From: Lasioglossum baleicum | Taxonomy: Eukaryota > Arthropoda > Insecta > Hymenoptera > Halictidae | Length of the DNA: 64,000 bases | Assembly (NCBI RefSeq): GCF_051020765.1 | Contig: NC_134941.1 | Coordinates: forward strand, 1,860,001-1,924,000 | Reading direction: 5' to 3' | In this document: in pieces, positions 42,743-55,953 of the stretch | Layout: the number at the start of each line of letters is the position of its first letter | Position numbering within the stretch: position 1 is the first letter of the stretch | The notes under the pieces: generated by a model | Told to the model about the DNA's origin: nothing | The model's input: only the letters and a program-made list of their open reading frames with translations | Databases searched by the model: none | Program-made: the position numbers and the translations under genes

Positions 42743-43501
42743 CGAGTGCAAGAAAGTTAGAAAGATAAAAGTTTCGCGGGAGTAGGAAGAAAATTAAGAA
42801 AATACTGACGGAAGAAAGAAAACAGGAACAAAAGGAGGAAGGTGACGAAAGGAGTGTGGTGGATGGTGGTAGCCCGGCGTCTCGACCAAGAAAATCGTGA
42901 GAGGAAAATCTCCCGGAACTGGGTAGAGAGACATAGCATTGGTTGGCCAACACGTGACCAGCATATTTTGGTTTAGTTGGTAGTTCGCGTTTCTGGTCCC
43001 AATGTCGCTCGATGCTCGTTCAGCCTCGGCTTCAGCCTCATCCACTGCCGCAGGCTCGATGTTCACACGCGTCACGAACGGGGGATGGAATCAAAGCATG
43101 TAGCCATGCTCGCGCCAATGGACGCGCTGAACCAACCCGAATCAAGACCACGTTTGAATACTGCGGAACCTTTAATAGGAAGTTCAATTCTTTCGCACGA
43201 ACGGTGATTACATGTATACTTTTTATAATCGATACGTATCGGGAGAACGGAACGAGTACTATTTAGGTTCGAAAGGAAAGCATTCCACGTAAAAGAATTC
43301 AGACCAGATTTTTTTTTAACCGCATTAGAATGCAAACAAGCTGTTATCCTGTATTACTTTCGAACTCTATTTATACAGAAAATCAGAAGGGATCTCTCTG
43401 GAAATTTTACTAACTTCATGTGTATTTTTAACTTTTTATTAATCCAATGTGTATGACCGATAATACAGTCTAGTATTCTAATTTGGTGTAATTTCTATGT
43501 A
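42740..43501. other. purine-rich then GC-richer interval, no gene recognised
   Basis: 42740-42850 is almost all purine. 42850-43150 is GC-richer, with overlapping frames of 76-113 codons on both strands, none with a recognisable domain. Could be regulatory or a decayed exon. Confidence 0.3.
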
Positions 43502-44539
43502 TACAGGGTGAGTCCGAAGAAACAGAACACCTAAATATCTACAGAAAAACTTCTTAGGGCAAAGTTACACTGTTTGAAGGGCCACATGTAACGGTATAAG
43601 GGAAAAAATTTTCGTGATAATTTTTTAATGAGATTTCAAGGTCATTGATATTTTTTTTAATGGAATGAGGTATTTTGTAATACATCAATCGATGCAACTG
43701 GACATTCGTTATAAAAAAGTACTAACCTATGTATGTCGAAAAGTTAGTAGTTCACGAGATATTTCAATTTAAATAACTCTAAAACACCATTACTGTCGTA
43801 CTAAGTACTAAGACGTTACACAAGTAAGTAAACGCTAACATCAATTTCAATTTCAATGTCAATTTTTCAATTTCAACTTCAATTTCAATGTCAACTGTTC
43901 AACTTCATTTTCAACTTCAATTTTTCAATTGCAACTTTAATTTCAACTTCAATTTCTATTCTTCTATTTCAACTTCAATTTCTACTCTTCCATTTCAACT
44001 TCCATTTTTCAATTTCAATATCAACCCTTCAACTTCAATTTTTCAATTTCATTTCGTTAATTTCACCGTCAATTTTTCAATTTCAACTTCAATTTCAATA
44101 ACAACCCTTCAACTTCAATTTCAGTTTTTCAATTTCAAGTTCAATTTCAATAACAACCCTTCAACTTCAATTTCAGTTTTTCAATTTCAATTCGTTAATT
44201 TCAAATCTTCAATTTCATTTTCAACGTCAATTTTTCAATTTCAATTACAACTCTTCAATAACTTACACCAGCAAGTAAACGCTAACGTTTTAGTACGACA
44301 GTAATGGTGTTTTAGAGTTATTTAAATTGAAATATCTCCTGAACTACTAACTTTTCGACATTCAAAAATATCTCATTCATGACCTTGAAATCTTGTAAAA
44401 AAATGACCTTGAAAATTTTTTCCCTTACACCGTTACATGTGGCCCTTCAAACAGTGTAACTTTGTCCTAAGAAGTTTTTTTGTACAACGAAAAGTAACGG
44501 TGATATTTAGGTGTTATGTTTCTTCGAACTCGCCCTGTA
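43502..44539. mobile_element. 1.04-kb foldback element with a TTCAAY repeat core
   Basis: Ends TACAGGGTGAGTCCGAAGAA and, inverted, TACAGGGCGAGTTCGAAGAA. The arms mirror each other for roughly 300 bases (GTAACTTTGCCCTAAG-type block, CACATGTAACGG, ACCTTGAAATC, AGTTAGTAGTTC, CACCATTACTGTCGTACTAA, AAGTAAACGCTAAC). The centre, about 43845-44260, is a 6-base-period array of TTCAAT, TTCAAC and variants. Long Phe/Asn/Ser-rich frames there are translations of the array and not genes. Confidence 0.9.
43845..44260. repeat. TTCAAY hexamer array inside the foldback
   Basis: About 400 bases of imperfect TTCAAY units with a higher-order phrase, ACCCTTCAACTTCAATTT, recurring several times. Confidence 0.9.
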
Positions 44540-45749
44540 TGCTGGTCTAAATAATTCACTAAAAAATTTGACTTGCAATAATGCAAAGAGTTTCATATGA
44601 CTAAATGATAAAGGTATCATTTATGTAGGTGAATAATTTTATGCGCAGCTTATTAACTGCACTCGTAGTTAATTAATACAAGAACAGTTTTACTTTGTTT
44701 GATATATATACATATGGTATGTATATATACTATATTTGTTATATATTCAATCAGGTAACACGTTTTGACAATAGTGGCGGTTAGACACAGACTGAAAACA
44801 TACATCGAAAAACGATCCCGACAGAACTGACGCAAGAGGGCGCATTGAATCTATAAATTTCCAACAATTTACAACCCTGTGCGAAACTCTTAGTGGAATG
44901 TTGTGGAATATGGAACCGTTGCTCTACATCTTTAATATTAATAATCCAAAAGTTTACCATTCCTTCTCCATAATCAATTTTATAATTTTACATCCTAATT
45001 ATTATAAAAATAATTTCAGATATCTGATTGTTAGTACATATAAACATTCTATTTACATCCAGGAACAAAATCCATATTTTAGAATTGCGATTAATTCAGC
45101 TTCTTCATAATTATACACATTACACTGAACATAACGATGACGTAATTCACGCCACGAAAACCGCGTGACGAATGAAGGCAATATATTTGTACAATCACCA
45201 TTTTGCATGTATAAACGATTAGACCGTTTTACTTCGGATTTCCCATAGATTCATTACCCGCGTACCCATTAAGGCAAGAGACATACCCCAGACGGAAAAT
45301 TCATTTTTGGCATTTGGCCACGTTTTGGCGATTTGGTGCCACCGTGCGCTGGTCCAAATTTGGCCATTATCCCTTATCTTTGCTTGAAGAAAAATGTCAG
45401 GGTTTAACCTATCACTGCAAGTATTTCGATTAGCCTTGCTCCACTTACAATCAATTAGCGCCAACTGACGCATGGTAGGTTCAGATGAGTAGATGCATTT
45501 TCAAACACTAGGGAGATTCAAATAATTTAAAAACACCAATGTATTATTGTCAACTTGTTTAAATGATTAAAGTAAGAATCGAATATCTGTCTGGCTCCTG
45601 TCCCTTGCAGTAGCAACAGTCATTCTTTATTTCATAATGAACATCATCAACTTTTGTGGTTTATATATGTGATTGAATAATGAACATCATCAACTTGTGT
45701 TTTATAAAACTTCGCAGTCTAAATGTGACTATGAAAGACACACACATAG
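44540..45749. other. AT-rich interval, no gene recognised
   Basis: Ends near 45722 with a lone TTCGCAGTCTA end related to the TAGACTGCGGAT family. Otherwise blank. Confidence 0.4.
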
Positions 45750-46439
45750 GGTAAAGTGCCCAAATATGGTATAGTCGCCTATTATGGCACTACATACGTT
45801 ATACTTGTAAAGGAGAAATCGCACTCTTGTGAGGAAATCCTCAAACAATAGTTTACCATGTTTACTCAACAGTGTGCAGTGCCATCGCAGCATTCTATAG
45901 ATCTTAGTATCGATCCTCCGCCAGTTGTCTCCACGTGTTGAATATTTTTGTGGTTAGATTTTCAATTGTATCTTTTTCGAGGAAGGTCAGTGATTTTGAA
46001 ATGTTTGAACATATCTGTAGTTTCAGTTTATTTATATTAATGTTTGCCAACTGTTGGTTTGGGCTGAAATTCATTTTCTCTTTGCCAGTAGCTAGTATTA
46101 TCAGTCCACGTGGAGTTTCTAATATGGCACTACCAAGGCATTTCCCTAATATGGGTATAGCTATTGACATTCTTGGTGTGGGTGCCGAATATGGCACTAG
46201 GTGTCATATTAGGGACTCAAGGTGTACCATATTAAGAACCCCTTTCGCTGGAACCTGCAAATGACACACCACGAAAAAAATATTTTTCCCAAGCTGTATT
46301 AATTTTTGAACCAACTTGACCCCATAATTTTATAGGGAGGAATTGCATCTGCAACTGGTGATTTTTTGGACGAAAAAGAGCATTCTAAAATAATAAAAAT
46401 AACACCAACAAAAAGTGGTTCATATTTGGGCACTTTACC
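45750..46439. mobile_element. element with GGTAAAGTGCCC inverted ends (690 bp)
   Basis: GGTAAAGTGCCCAAATATGG at the left and its complement CATATTTGGGCACTTTACC at the right, nearly perfect over 19-20 bases. The phrase ATATGGCACTA recurs several times inside. A 97-codon minus-strand frame (46197-45904) could be leftover transposase, but I do not recognise it. Class not assigned. Confidence 0.72.
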
Positions 46440-46925
46440 ATTTTAGCGACCGTGATCTTTGAATTGACAAGGCTTTAGAGATGTTCTCTCTACCGCGGTT
46501 CAAACGACACTGATCTTATGCAAGATTTTTCTGAAGAGTTTAGGGACGTGTCAAAATATTGGCAATTTCGTACTGATTTGATATTATATTTGTGATTATT
46601 ATTATTATTTTATTATAAACTGACCGAAGCCCTCTTACATAAATGTTTACACAATAGAAAAAAGACTACGTAAAATAACAAAGAAGGGACATGCACAAAA
46701 ACTCATGGTACAAAAGGTATGATATAATTTGATAATCCTACGTAATTATCTTTTAAAAGTGTGCAAAGACCCACTAAAAAATTCAATACGATTATAGAGA
46801 GTGCTAGAGTCTGCAATAATGCGATTTATCGGATTAATTAGTCCGTATGAAGATCTGGATTTAAGTGTTTGAATTAATTATTTAATAAATTTAATTGAAT
46901 TGCATAAGGAGAGAGGGACAATCAA
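46440..46925. other. interval without a recognisable gene
   Basis: AT-rich, no supported content. Confidence 0.4.
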
Positions 46926-47572
46926 TATTATTATTAATTAAATGAAAAATAGAGCTATGGTCGGATACTGTTCTTCGAGCAGACAATGTTTCTAGGTTGA
47001 CGTGTTTAATATTGTGGAGTAACCATGATCAAAGATTGACATTGGATCATTTAGCTTATACGAACAAAACCTGAGATTATAGTAAACTTGTCAAAACATT
47101 ACTTCCTCTCTGATTTTGATGAGATTGAAATATGTTGTCAAGGTCGCCATTCTGAACTACTTTTACAATCAATGTGATTATTAATTAAATTAAATATAAA
47201 GCTATGGCCGGATACTCTTCTTCGAACAGACAATGTTTCTAGGTTGACTGTGTTTAATATTGTGGAGTAATCATAATCAAAGATTGACATTGGTTTATTT
47301 AGCCTATATGAACAAAAATTGAGATATTTATGCTGCACTCTCTCGAGCATGATTTCGTAATTAAAGCTTTTCGGAGAACATATATTTGAAGCATATTCTA
47401 ACAATTTCTTTATAAATGTATGTATAATTTTTATAGCCCATTTTATAACGGACTTACAAATATCTGGACAACATAACAATTGTGTAAATAATCTCAGCAC
47501 GGCTAGAGGAAATCGAAACGGAAATGGTTTCATACGTTTCAAATCGAAGAAATAAATTTGCATGCACAGCAA
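46926..47572 (-). pseudogene. non-LTR retrotransposon reverse transcriptase, C-terminal fragment
   Basis: On the minus strand, 47572-47138 encodes FIKKLLEYASNICSPKSFNY, IMLERVQHKYLNFCSYRLN, IFDYDYSTILNTVNLETLS and a stop-free tail. This is the post-polymerase region of jockey/CR1-like retroelements (LEYAS.IWSP ... IERVQ.KFL ... NLETL..RR). The catalytic palm is absent. A segment of about 150 bases (47170-47325) is repeated directly at 46926-47075 with stops and frameshifts, so the piece was duplicated after it was dead. Confidence 0.85.
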
Positions 47573-47805
47573 AAATGTAGTTTCTCAAGATTGTCCAAGT
47601 AAACGCGGTTTTGCTGCGTTTGAATTATTTATATTGTTAAACTGCAATATACTCTCATAGTAGGTAAAGAGACGTGCCATTAAAGTCTTCTATCGGCTTT
47701 AACACTTGAAACGAATATTTTTAATAGAAAGAATATACCAAATAATTTGGAAAGGTATTATTGTTTTATTGGCTGTGTGAAATATGATATTATTCGTAGC
47801 ATGGA

Positions 47806-48322
47806 CACATACAAAATGAACAATGTGTGGAAGAATATTATAAATATAATTATTTGATACTTTATTTTCGTAAAAATTCTAAGAGTTTTTATAAAAACTA
47901 TTCTAGTTTTATACATTACCCTTCTTTTTAAAGAGAGGAGTATTCGCTAATTTTTTATGAAAATGTGTACTCAAAACAAAAAGAAAACATCGAACTAAAC
48001 TTTGCTGTTCTAAAAGCAAATTTAACCTCTGAATGCAATTTATGGAAAAGATATGGACAAACAATTATTATTATATTGGCACATACAAAATGAACCATGT
48101 GTGGAAGAATATTATAATCATAAGTATTTGACAGTTTATTTTCGTAAAAATTCAAGGAGTTTCTATAAAAACTATTCTAGTTTTATATTGTACATTACCT
48201 TTTTTTTAAAGAGAGGAATATTCGCTAATTTTTTATGAAAATGTGTACGCAAAACAAAAAGAAAACATCGAACTAAACTTTGCTGTTCTAAAAGCAAATT
48301 TAACCTCTGAATGCAATTTATA
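47806..48322. repeat. direct duplication, about 240 bp, period 274
   Basis: CACATACAAAATGAAC starts at 47806 and 48080. Both copies run through TATTCGCTAATTTTTTATGA to GAATGCAATTTAT with scattered substitutions and a few small indels. Non-coding. Confidence 0.92.
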
Positions 48323-51300
48323 CGGGTCCGGATAAGATATGAAATTTTATTAGCTTGAGAATAGTCTCTGGGGGAAATATCCCAGAGAAAAGGAGCAGCA
48401 ATTTAAGGGAAAACGTAGTGACTCCTCGGCCGAACCGACTTGTGTTTGATTGTGAAATGATAAAATATTCAAGTGCAAATATGCTGAAGAGAAGACGAAA
48501 CATTAAACTATTTTCTGCATACATTTAATTATCTTTTAAATAAGATCTATACTTCTATTGTATTCGAAATATTATTCTCAGGTTTTTATAGTCTAGAAGC
48601 AGTTATGGAGGACTTTTCCGCAAAATGCGGCTGCAATTCTGTTAATGAAACTAAACAAGGTCCGTCACAGTATGTAATTTTAACGTTGGAAAACCAATTA
48701 TCGAAATGCAATCTGAGTTCCTGCAATCGTTACCGTACACAACAATTAAGAGTCACTTCGGCTTGCAGTAACTATTGGCTCACTTTTTCTGCAATTTCAA
48801 CAAATTACCAACAATTTCGATACTTTCCACAAGTCGGAACCGTTTTAAGTTAATTCAAGGTCACTCGTGTTTTTATCAATACCGTCTTTTTAAAAGATTG
48901 ATTATTACCACTCTAATTAAAATATAAATAAATATCTATATCTCCTTTGTTTTATTAGTAATGTCTTCTCTCTCTCTTACAATAAATCTAAAAATGACTT
49001 ATTACTAAATTGCATAGTTGAATAATAATAGAGAACATTGGCTGTCTAAGCTTAACAACTTAAGATTTTTTAATAAAACCAGTTGTACAGGCAAACCTCG
49101 ATAACTCGAACCTCTTTAAAATAGGAATGACTTTATTCAACATTTATGTACAATTCGTGTTGAATTTTTACCATTCAGCGAATCGTTAAGAATGTGTACT
49201 GCAATTCATCTGGTACAACATCATACTGATTCTTGAAAAGAATCTGTGATGTTATGCTGTAGGTGTGAGTTTAATTTGAGACATATAATATGACTATTAT
49301 GACCGCAGACCTAAAAAATGTTATTCCCATATCTTTTACCAAAGTATGTATCCTGTGTATACAAATTTCCATGAAAAAATTGTTTTATACAAAAATTCTC
49401 AATACGTAGATTTTAAAAATCGTATTTTTTATTGCTCTGAGGAAGTAACAGCCTCCTGAACAACAAAAATTCAAATCAACAATGTCGAATTTACAAAGAA
49501 TGATTAACAAAGTATTTTACGAAACAGTCTTAGATCATCCCTCCTCAGGTTCTATTTTAACACTACTTTCATTTACATTAATTTATAGAAAATGTTGAGC
49601 TGCATCAACTAATGTACAAAAAATGTATGAATCTATTTAACAAAGTGAAGGTGACCTCGAAATCTCCAAAAATTATCCAACTGAAACAAATTAATAAAAT
49701 TATAGACCAGAACAACTTTTGGTACTAAAGTTTTTCAGTATCTCCAAAAATAACAGAGAAATTTAAGTGTCAATTTTTGCAGGATCACCCTATACAGAAG
49801 AAATGCAGTAATAGCTTAACATCATTTTAGGATAAACTGTCTAAACGAACAACGAATAGTTTCATGCTGCCTATTTAAGTCTGCAGATTTATTATACAAT
49901 AAGAGTACCGAATATGACCTACCAATGGATTAACAATGTCGTAGGAAAGCGATTCAGAACAATGCTATGAACGCACAGGTGATAAAATAATGGGCTCGAC
50001 AATTCCTCTGAGAAAGTTTAGCAATATCCGTTTTGCGGTACCACAAGCTGTGACAAAGAAACCAAGGAACCACTGAATGCAGAACAATTCAAAGTAAGTT
50101 TAATTATTTCGAGTTCGACTTCACCCCAATCTGTGACCTAAATAGCCCTCTCTTTAGGAAGACTAGCTTGCAATTAGACACAACACAATAATAACACGAC
50201 TAGTGAAAGGAATGCACAGAGTTGTGTTGAATTAGAATGAATTACATTCACAAATTAACATTACACAGTAATTCAATTGTATTAAATTATTTTATAATTC
50301 GGAATTCGGTCACTTCATTCAATTGAATTATGATGTAATTTGTAATTCTGGTCACGTATTCAATTAAATTACAATTCGTTCTTTTTATCGTTCAATTAAA
50401 AAATTCGTTCTTACAATTGAAATATAATTACGAAGTACAGCGCAATTAGGAATTATAATTAAGAAGAATAAGTGGCGGAAAAAGAAAAAGATTAGTAGTA
50501 GTGAGATGAACATGGAATTATTCATAAGTTCATATTGTGTGATCAAAAATAAACTTGTTTATTACGTTCGTTTCAGAAACGAAATATAAATTGTAGAAAG
50601 ACGTAGGACAGAGAATTACTACATAAAAAAATAATACTATTTAATGTTAATCATTTATGTGGTCATATTCACTGATGACACTTATTGTTCAAACATTTTG
50701 TATCTAAGATTGCTGCATTTTGGAAGGTTCGTCATCGTAGCATAAGAAAACATCCTCATGAACATAAACATAAAATTGAGTTGTCTGTGAATGCGAAACG
50801 GAAGAAACACGGATAAAAATGAAAGATAATTTTCACATAAAGCGAGTCATGTACACATTGAGTAATTTACATTATATTGTATTTCAATTACGTTGTGCTT
50901 CGATTACACTCATCAAAGGTTTGAAATATGTAATGCAATTACAGTGTAATTCAAATACTGTACATATGTTATAAAATAGAATGTAATTAAATAGCGTAAT
51001 TCAATTACAATGTATTTAAATAAGCAGAACTCTGGGAATGCACAACTTGATTTGCAAGTATATTACCATTTACTATTTTCTAAATGTTAATTTAACAGTA
51101 GTATGGACGCGTTTTTCTCTTTTCTATTTGTCTTTCCCCTTAATTGTTTATTTTACCATTCCTGCAGTTAGAGTACAACATAATTAAAATTTTCTTTTTA
51201 GTACTTATAAAAAAGTAATATGTATTTTTGACATGTTTTTAAAATAAAATAAAATATTGCATTGTTATTGTTCAGGTTGAATTATGATTTCTTTCTTGGG

Positions 51301-53139
51301 CATTTACAATATAGAAATTAAAAATTTACGAATCCGTTTTTTACTGATACACACACTCGAAAAAATAATTGAAAATTATTTTTTCTATCATCCCTTTACG
51401 TGTTTGACTTCATATACATATGTTTCGAACAGTTACGAAAGTACGGTAAAGCTATGCTTATATTGCTTTCCTTTTTCTTAGAAGAAAGTTGTTTATATTT
51501 CAATTTTTATTTTGTTTGAAGTTTATGAAAAACAACATAGTTTCCGCGAAAATGTAAAGAAGATAAAAAAATGTACTAAAATAAACGACGTAGTTCCAAA
51601 AGTTCCTTTTGCAGCAATTTCACTATACCATCCAAGTTGACGATCAATTCCTCGTATTTACGAGATTGCTACCTTCCTGAATCAATAGATTGCCAGTTTA
51701 TGACACCTTTCCCTATATCTTTTCAGTCTTTAAAGCCTCTGACTGCTATCGTACACCGAAACAACGAAAAGGTGTGCTTTCTATCAATCTGTTTGTCTTA
51801 TTGTTAGGGTTAAGAAACCAATATCATCTACTTTTTTATTGTTGTATTTTATAAAATTCTCAATTTGAAAATAAATTTCAAGAATATTGTAAGCGAATGT
51901 ACAGTACATAGTACTATTTTTATCCTTTCATTTTCTTTGTTTTTACCTCCTGTTTTCAATTCAAGATGAAAATTGATCCGGTGCCTGATAATCACAACGG
52001 TATATTATCATTTGCATAATTTTACAAGTCTAGTAATATTCGGTGTTCATACATGTTGTGAAGAAACGATAACATAAACGAACAGCCGTACCAATTGGAT
52101 TAATTTTGGATATAGGTTACGTGAATATGTATTTATCGAATTTCCCGTTCAGATGTTTATTATGTACAAACGATTTCATTTCGCAATTCATATCATAATT
52201 TCTACGTATTTTCAGAACCAGATACATGTATTTTATCGTTTTTTAGAATCCGATATCCGCGTAATGCAATTATAAATACAGTGAAAACTTGATGAACAGA
52301 ATACCGATTAATAACATTATATATAATGTCAATAGAAAGATTGAAATTATTCGTTTGAAAGACCATCGACTAAGAAAATTTAAAAGATAACAGTTAATCG
52401 TAAGTGACGAATAGGTCACAAAATGTTGATTTTTCAATGCGTGTTCTAATCAAAATTTTTGTAATAAATCTCATTCATTTCACCGGTTTCGAATGTCGTG
52501 GACTTTTAATCCATGTTACAAGCTTTTGCAATAAGTGGACGAAGATGGAGAAGTCCAGTAAAATGACTTTTCTCACATCTGTCACTCCTGGCTTGGTTAC
52601 TTAAGGAAGATATAGGAGAACTTAAATGTCTACTGTTACATACAAAGACAAAGATATTTCAATTATTAATTTACAAGAAAAATGCGTGTAATACGAGTTG
52701 CTCGAAATTAGATTGAAATTGCGTGATGGCGAATTTCAGTGTAAGTTTGTACACGGCTCCAGAAACTATTTAGACCAGTTGCAAATAGTTCGTGAGAGGT
52801 TGTATGAAATGTTTTCCCGCGCGTCACTATTATGAGTTTATGATGTAGCTAAGAGCATCTGAAATAGTTCCCTAACCGATATTAAATTTTTACCATAATT
52901 ATGCTACAACTGCCAAACGCGAAAAATAACTAGTTTATAATAGCTCATGAAAACTGTAACAATATATGTGCTTATTCATCTTTAACATAATTACATAGTA
53001 TATGTAATTTTCTGCAAAAAATAGTAAGCAATTCATAAAAGAGAAGTTCCGCGAGTTAAAAAAAATGCACATACTTCGATAATGTCTATTGATAAAAGAT
53101 AATGAAAGCACTCTTCAGTTTTCAAATTTCAAAAAAGGT
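48323..53139. other. long AT-rich desert, no gene recognised
   Basis: Nearly 5 kb with no frame above about 82 codons and no domain. 49640-49800 shares a repeat with 37625. A lone ACAGGCAAACCTCGATAACT near 49087 resembles a pogo-type end but has no partner. 50230-51030 is marked by many ATTCAATT/AATTGAAT palindromic phrases. Confidence 0.45.
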
Positions 53140-53459
53140 TTTTTGATTTTGGTCCGACATTTTTCTCAATTTTTGTGAAAACCGTTTGGTATACGAAAAA
53201 AGTAATACGCAGCTTGTCCAGCTTTTTTCCCAGGTTTTGTCGAACTTATTTTTCGATGCGATCAATAATAATTTAGAAGACATTCGAGAAAAACGATTTT
53301 TTGAGCGTTTAATTAATTATTTTAATGTTTAAGGGCCCCGGGGCTTGTTTTCCTGTTATCTGATCGAACTTAAACTTTGCACAGATTTTTTTTATTAATT
53401 CGAACAATCCTGGGGAATGGTGAAGGATCGGTCAAGGAGTAAATAAGACCCACACTAGT
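53140..53459 (-). repeat. dispersed repeat, copy B (inverted relative to 37009-37300)
   Basis: Contains TTTTGATTTTGGTCCGACAT, ATGCGATCAATAATAATTTA, AATTAATTATTTTAATG, CTTTGCACAGATT, GAACAATCCTGGGGA and AGTAAATAAGACCCACAC, mirroring copy A. Confidence 0.72.
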
Positions 53460-54090
53460 GTATAGACAAACTAAAGCACGCGTGAGGTTTAAAATTTCGA
53501 CAATTGTAAAGTAAAAAAGTCTGAAATCGATCACCTTGATCTGTTTCGTAGTTGCTCTGCGAACATTTGACCAAGACACTGATATGATTTCTTCGAAGAA
53601 TGTCTTCTAGACGAGTTATAAATTCTGAATTCCCAACGGGCAACCTAAATTACGTTTTAATGGTCTTTGGAAACCGAAGAAAAACTTCGTCAAGCGAGCT
53701 ACACTTAAGGCATTGGGAAGTAGCGCAAAGAACGCAGTAGCGATAAATTCTCTGGAAACTTTTGGAGCAGGGGATTGAAGGTCGGAACGATTCCAGAAAA
53801 ATTGCTGGAGACGTTCAATAATCACTTCGAACAAAGTACAGCATTACTTAAAGAAGATTAAATGATCCTCGAACTGATGACAAAGTGAGTTCGTACAAAA
53901 TAATTAATCGGCTATAACATGACAGAATCTTGGCAATTGTTAAAGTCTACATTTTTCTGAAACACTATTTCTCTTTACTATTTAATATAGAAAAAGAGAC
54001 AACGTGAAGTTCACTATCCTGCATTGATAAGAGCTAATTATTACTTTCCATAATTCTGTAGTTTTCCCAGATGATTCATTATATTATAAC
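53460..54090. other. interval without a recognisable gene
   Basis: Frames of up to 72 codons on the minus strand at 53370-53834, without a domain. Confidence 0.35.
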
Positions 54091-54298
54091 TAGACAGCGG
54101 ATTTTATGCATTTATTGCAAAACTGAAAAGGTGTCGTTTAAAACAGTGAAAACAGAAGACTTTAAAAATACTATTATATTATTTAGAACCTGTTAAACGT
54201 ATTAACGAAGAAAATAAATTTCTATGTCGATTCAGTTTGTTGCAATGCAGGTAGAAAATTTTTATTTTTTGAAGATGAGCATAAAGATCCGCTGTCTA
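54091..54298 (+). mobile_element. TAGACTGCGGAT MITE, subtype C (208 bp)
   Basis: TAGACAGCGGATTTTATGCA to GCATAAAGATCCGCTGTCTA. Followed after eight bases by the left half of another copy. Confidence 0.87.
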
Positions 54299-54306
54299 AT
54301 TATAAC

Positions 54307-54420
54307 TAGACAGCAGATTGTATGCATTTAGCAAAAATGAGTAGGTGTAATTTAAAACAGCAACACCATTAAATAAATTGAAAAATATTGTTTTATTATT
54401 TTCAACCTATTAAAAATATT
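54307..54420 (+). mobile_element. TAGACTGCGGAT MITE, subtype C, truncated
   Basis: TAGACAGCAGATTGTATGCA and GAGTAGGTGTAATTTAAAAC, then ATTTTCAACCTATTAAA as in 26422. The right end is missing. Confidence 0.78.
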
Positions 54421-55080
54421 CGGGAAGAACACAACCGGGGAATTTTTTCATTCGCAACCCCGTTTTCAAGAAAAATAAACTTTAAAAAATGTGTAATACA
54501 CGCGTTTTTAACTAGTCCCTGTTTAAACACAGGAGTTTCTTTATACATGAAATTTCGAAAAAATCCCATTTGTACATATTTCTAATACACACCCGTATTT
54601 TATTACATCCCGAGAGAATATGTTCAAACCCGGTTTTTCAGAAATACGACCTGGTACAAAAAAATTCGTTCCAGATTATTTAACTATTTCCACTATTTCC
54701 ATTCGAGCCAAATAACCCGTTATCGATTCTATCGCTTCGGTTTAAATAAATGCTCGCATATCACGTTTTTCGAAACGGTGTAAGTATATGTATATGTATT
54801 GTGTAGTTGCGCCGTATTTTTTCATGTGCGATCACCTTTTCGCAGTCTGTATCACAATTTTGGATTGGCGCTGTACATTCGAGGAGAAATTAATACAGTC
54901 GCTGTAGGAAGTATAAACATTTAACATTTCTTTGAAAAAAATCTTGAAATTTTCGTATAAATGTAAGAAAATAGTTTACAATTTCCATTTTCATTGCACT
55001 AGAATAGAAGTTTTAAAAATAAAAGTCTGTGCTTTTTTTTGCTTCAGTCAATTCATACAGTTTGATATTGACACAAAATC
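54421..55080. other. interval without a recognisable gene
   Basis: AT-rich, no supported content. Confidence 0.4.
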
Positions 55081-55953
55081 TCCATCACCTATAATAAATT
55101 TTATGATTTCGGCGCAAGTTTCGATCATTTATAGAAATGATTGATAAATTTAATGGTACCTTTTACAAACAAATCTTTGGTACAGCAATGGGTTCCCCCA
55201 TCTCTCCCGTCATTACTAATTTGGTGATGGAAGAACTAGAAAATTCTTCTATCTCCAAATTACCGTTCGAATTGATTTTCTACAAACGTTATGTAGATGA
55301 CATCTTAACATGTATTAAACCTAACCAAATTGATATTCTCCTCAGCACTTTCAACAGTTCTCATAACAGACTTCAATTTACATATGAACTTGAAGACAAT
55401 TCATGCATAAGCTTTCTTGACATTCACATAATTAGAGCAGGATCAGAATTGAAAACAAACTGGTACCATAAATCCACATGGTCCGGCAGATATATTAATT
55501 TTTATTCTGCCCACCCATTACAACACAAAGTGGGTCTCATGAAAGGCTTAATTGATCGTGCAATTTTGCTCGCAAACCCTAAATATAGATCTGATAATTT
55601 ATCTCTTATTAAAAAAGTACTTAAATGTAACAGCTTTCCCAATTTCCTTGTTTCTAACATCATCAAAGAAAGGATCTTTCAAATTTATCATCCTTGTTTA
55701 GTCACTCAACTGAAAGAAGAAAAAAGTTTGTAAACAGGTCCGCGATCAATTATAGAAACACGGTAGTAATACCACATTTATAGATAATATATCTTGTGAT
55801 ATTCAAAGAATTTTTAGGAAGGTGGGTATTCACACCATTTTCAATATACCATCATATTTGAAAAAATGGTTCCCCCCTATAAAAGATAAATTGCCTGTAA
55901 CAAAAAGTTGTAATGTGGTTTATGAAATACCCTGCAAAGGTTGTAACTTAACA
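55081..55953 (+). pseudogene. Penelope-like element: reverse transcriptase C-half and broken GIY-YIG domain
   Basis: An uninterrupted frame from 55137 to 55733 reads FNGTFYKQIFGTAMGSPISP, then FYKRYVDDILTCIKPNQ (catalytic YVDD), SCISFLDIHI and WYHKSTWSGRYINFYSAHP, the Penelope-type RT order. After a stop and frame change, 55790-55953 continues RIFRKVGIHTIFNIP and NVVYEIPCKGCNLTY. It breaks off exactly where the endonuclease signature should continue, at a TACAGGGTG terminus (55954). The N-terminal RT part is missing. 55090-55118 is repeated inverted at 57339-57367. Same family as 11319-11761. Confidence 0.87.

Noticed and set aside
42612..42953. 113-codon minus frame with a poly Leu-Ser run
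   Set aside because: The run is the translated (AG)n microsatellite, and the remainder has no domain.
43856..44304. Long Phe/Asn/Ser-rich frames (81 and 138 codons)
   Set aside because: They are translations of the TTCAAY repeat array.
39071..49110. Single pogo/Tigger-like ends near 39071 (CAGTAAATCCTCTATAGTCG) and 49087 (CAGGCAAACCTCGATAACTC)
   Set aside because: No inverted partner or transposase sequence nearby, so similarity to pogo ends alone is too weak.
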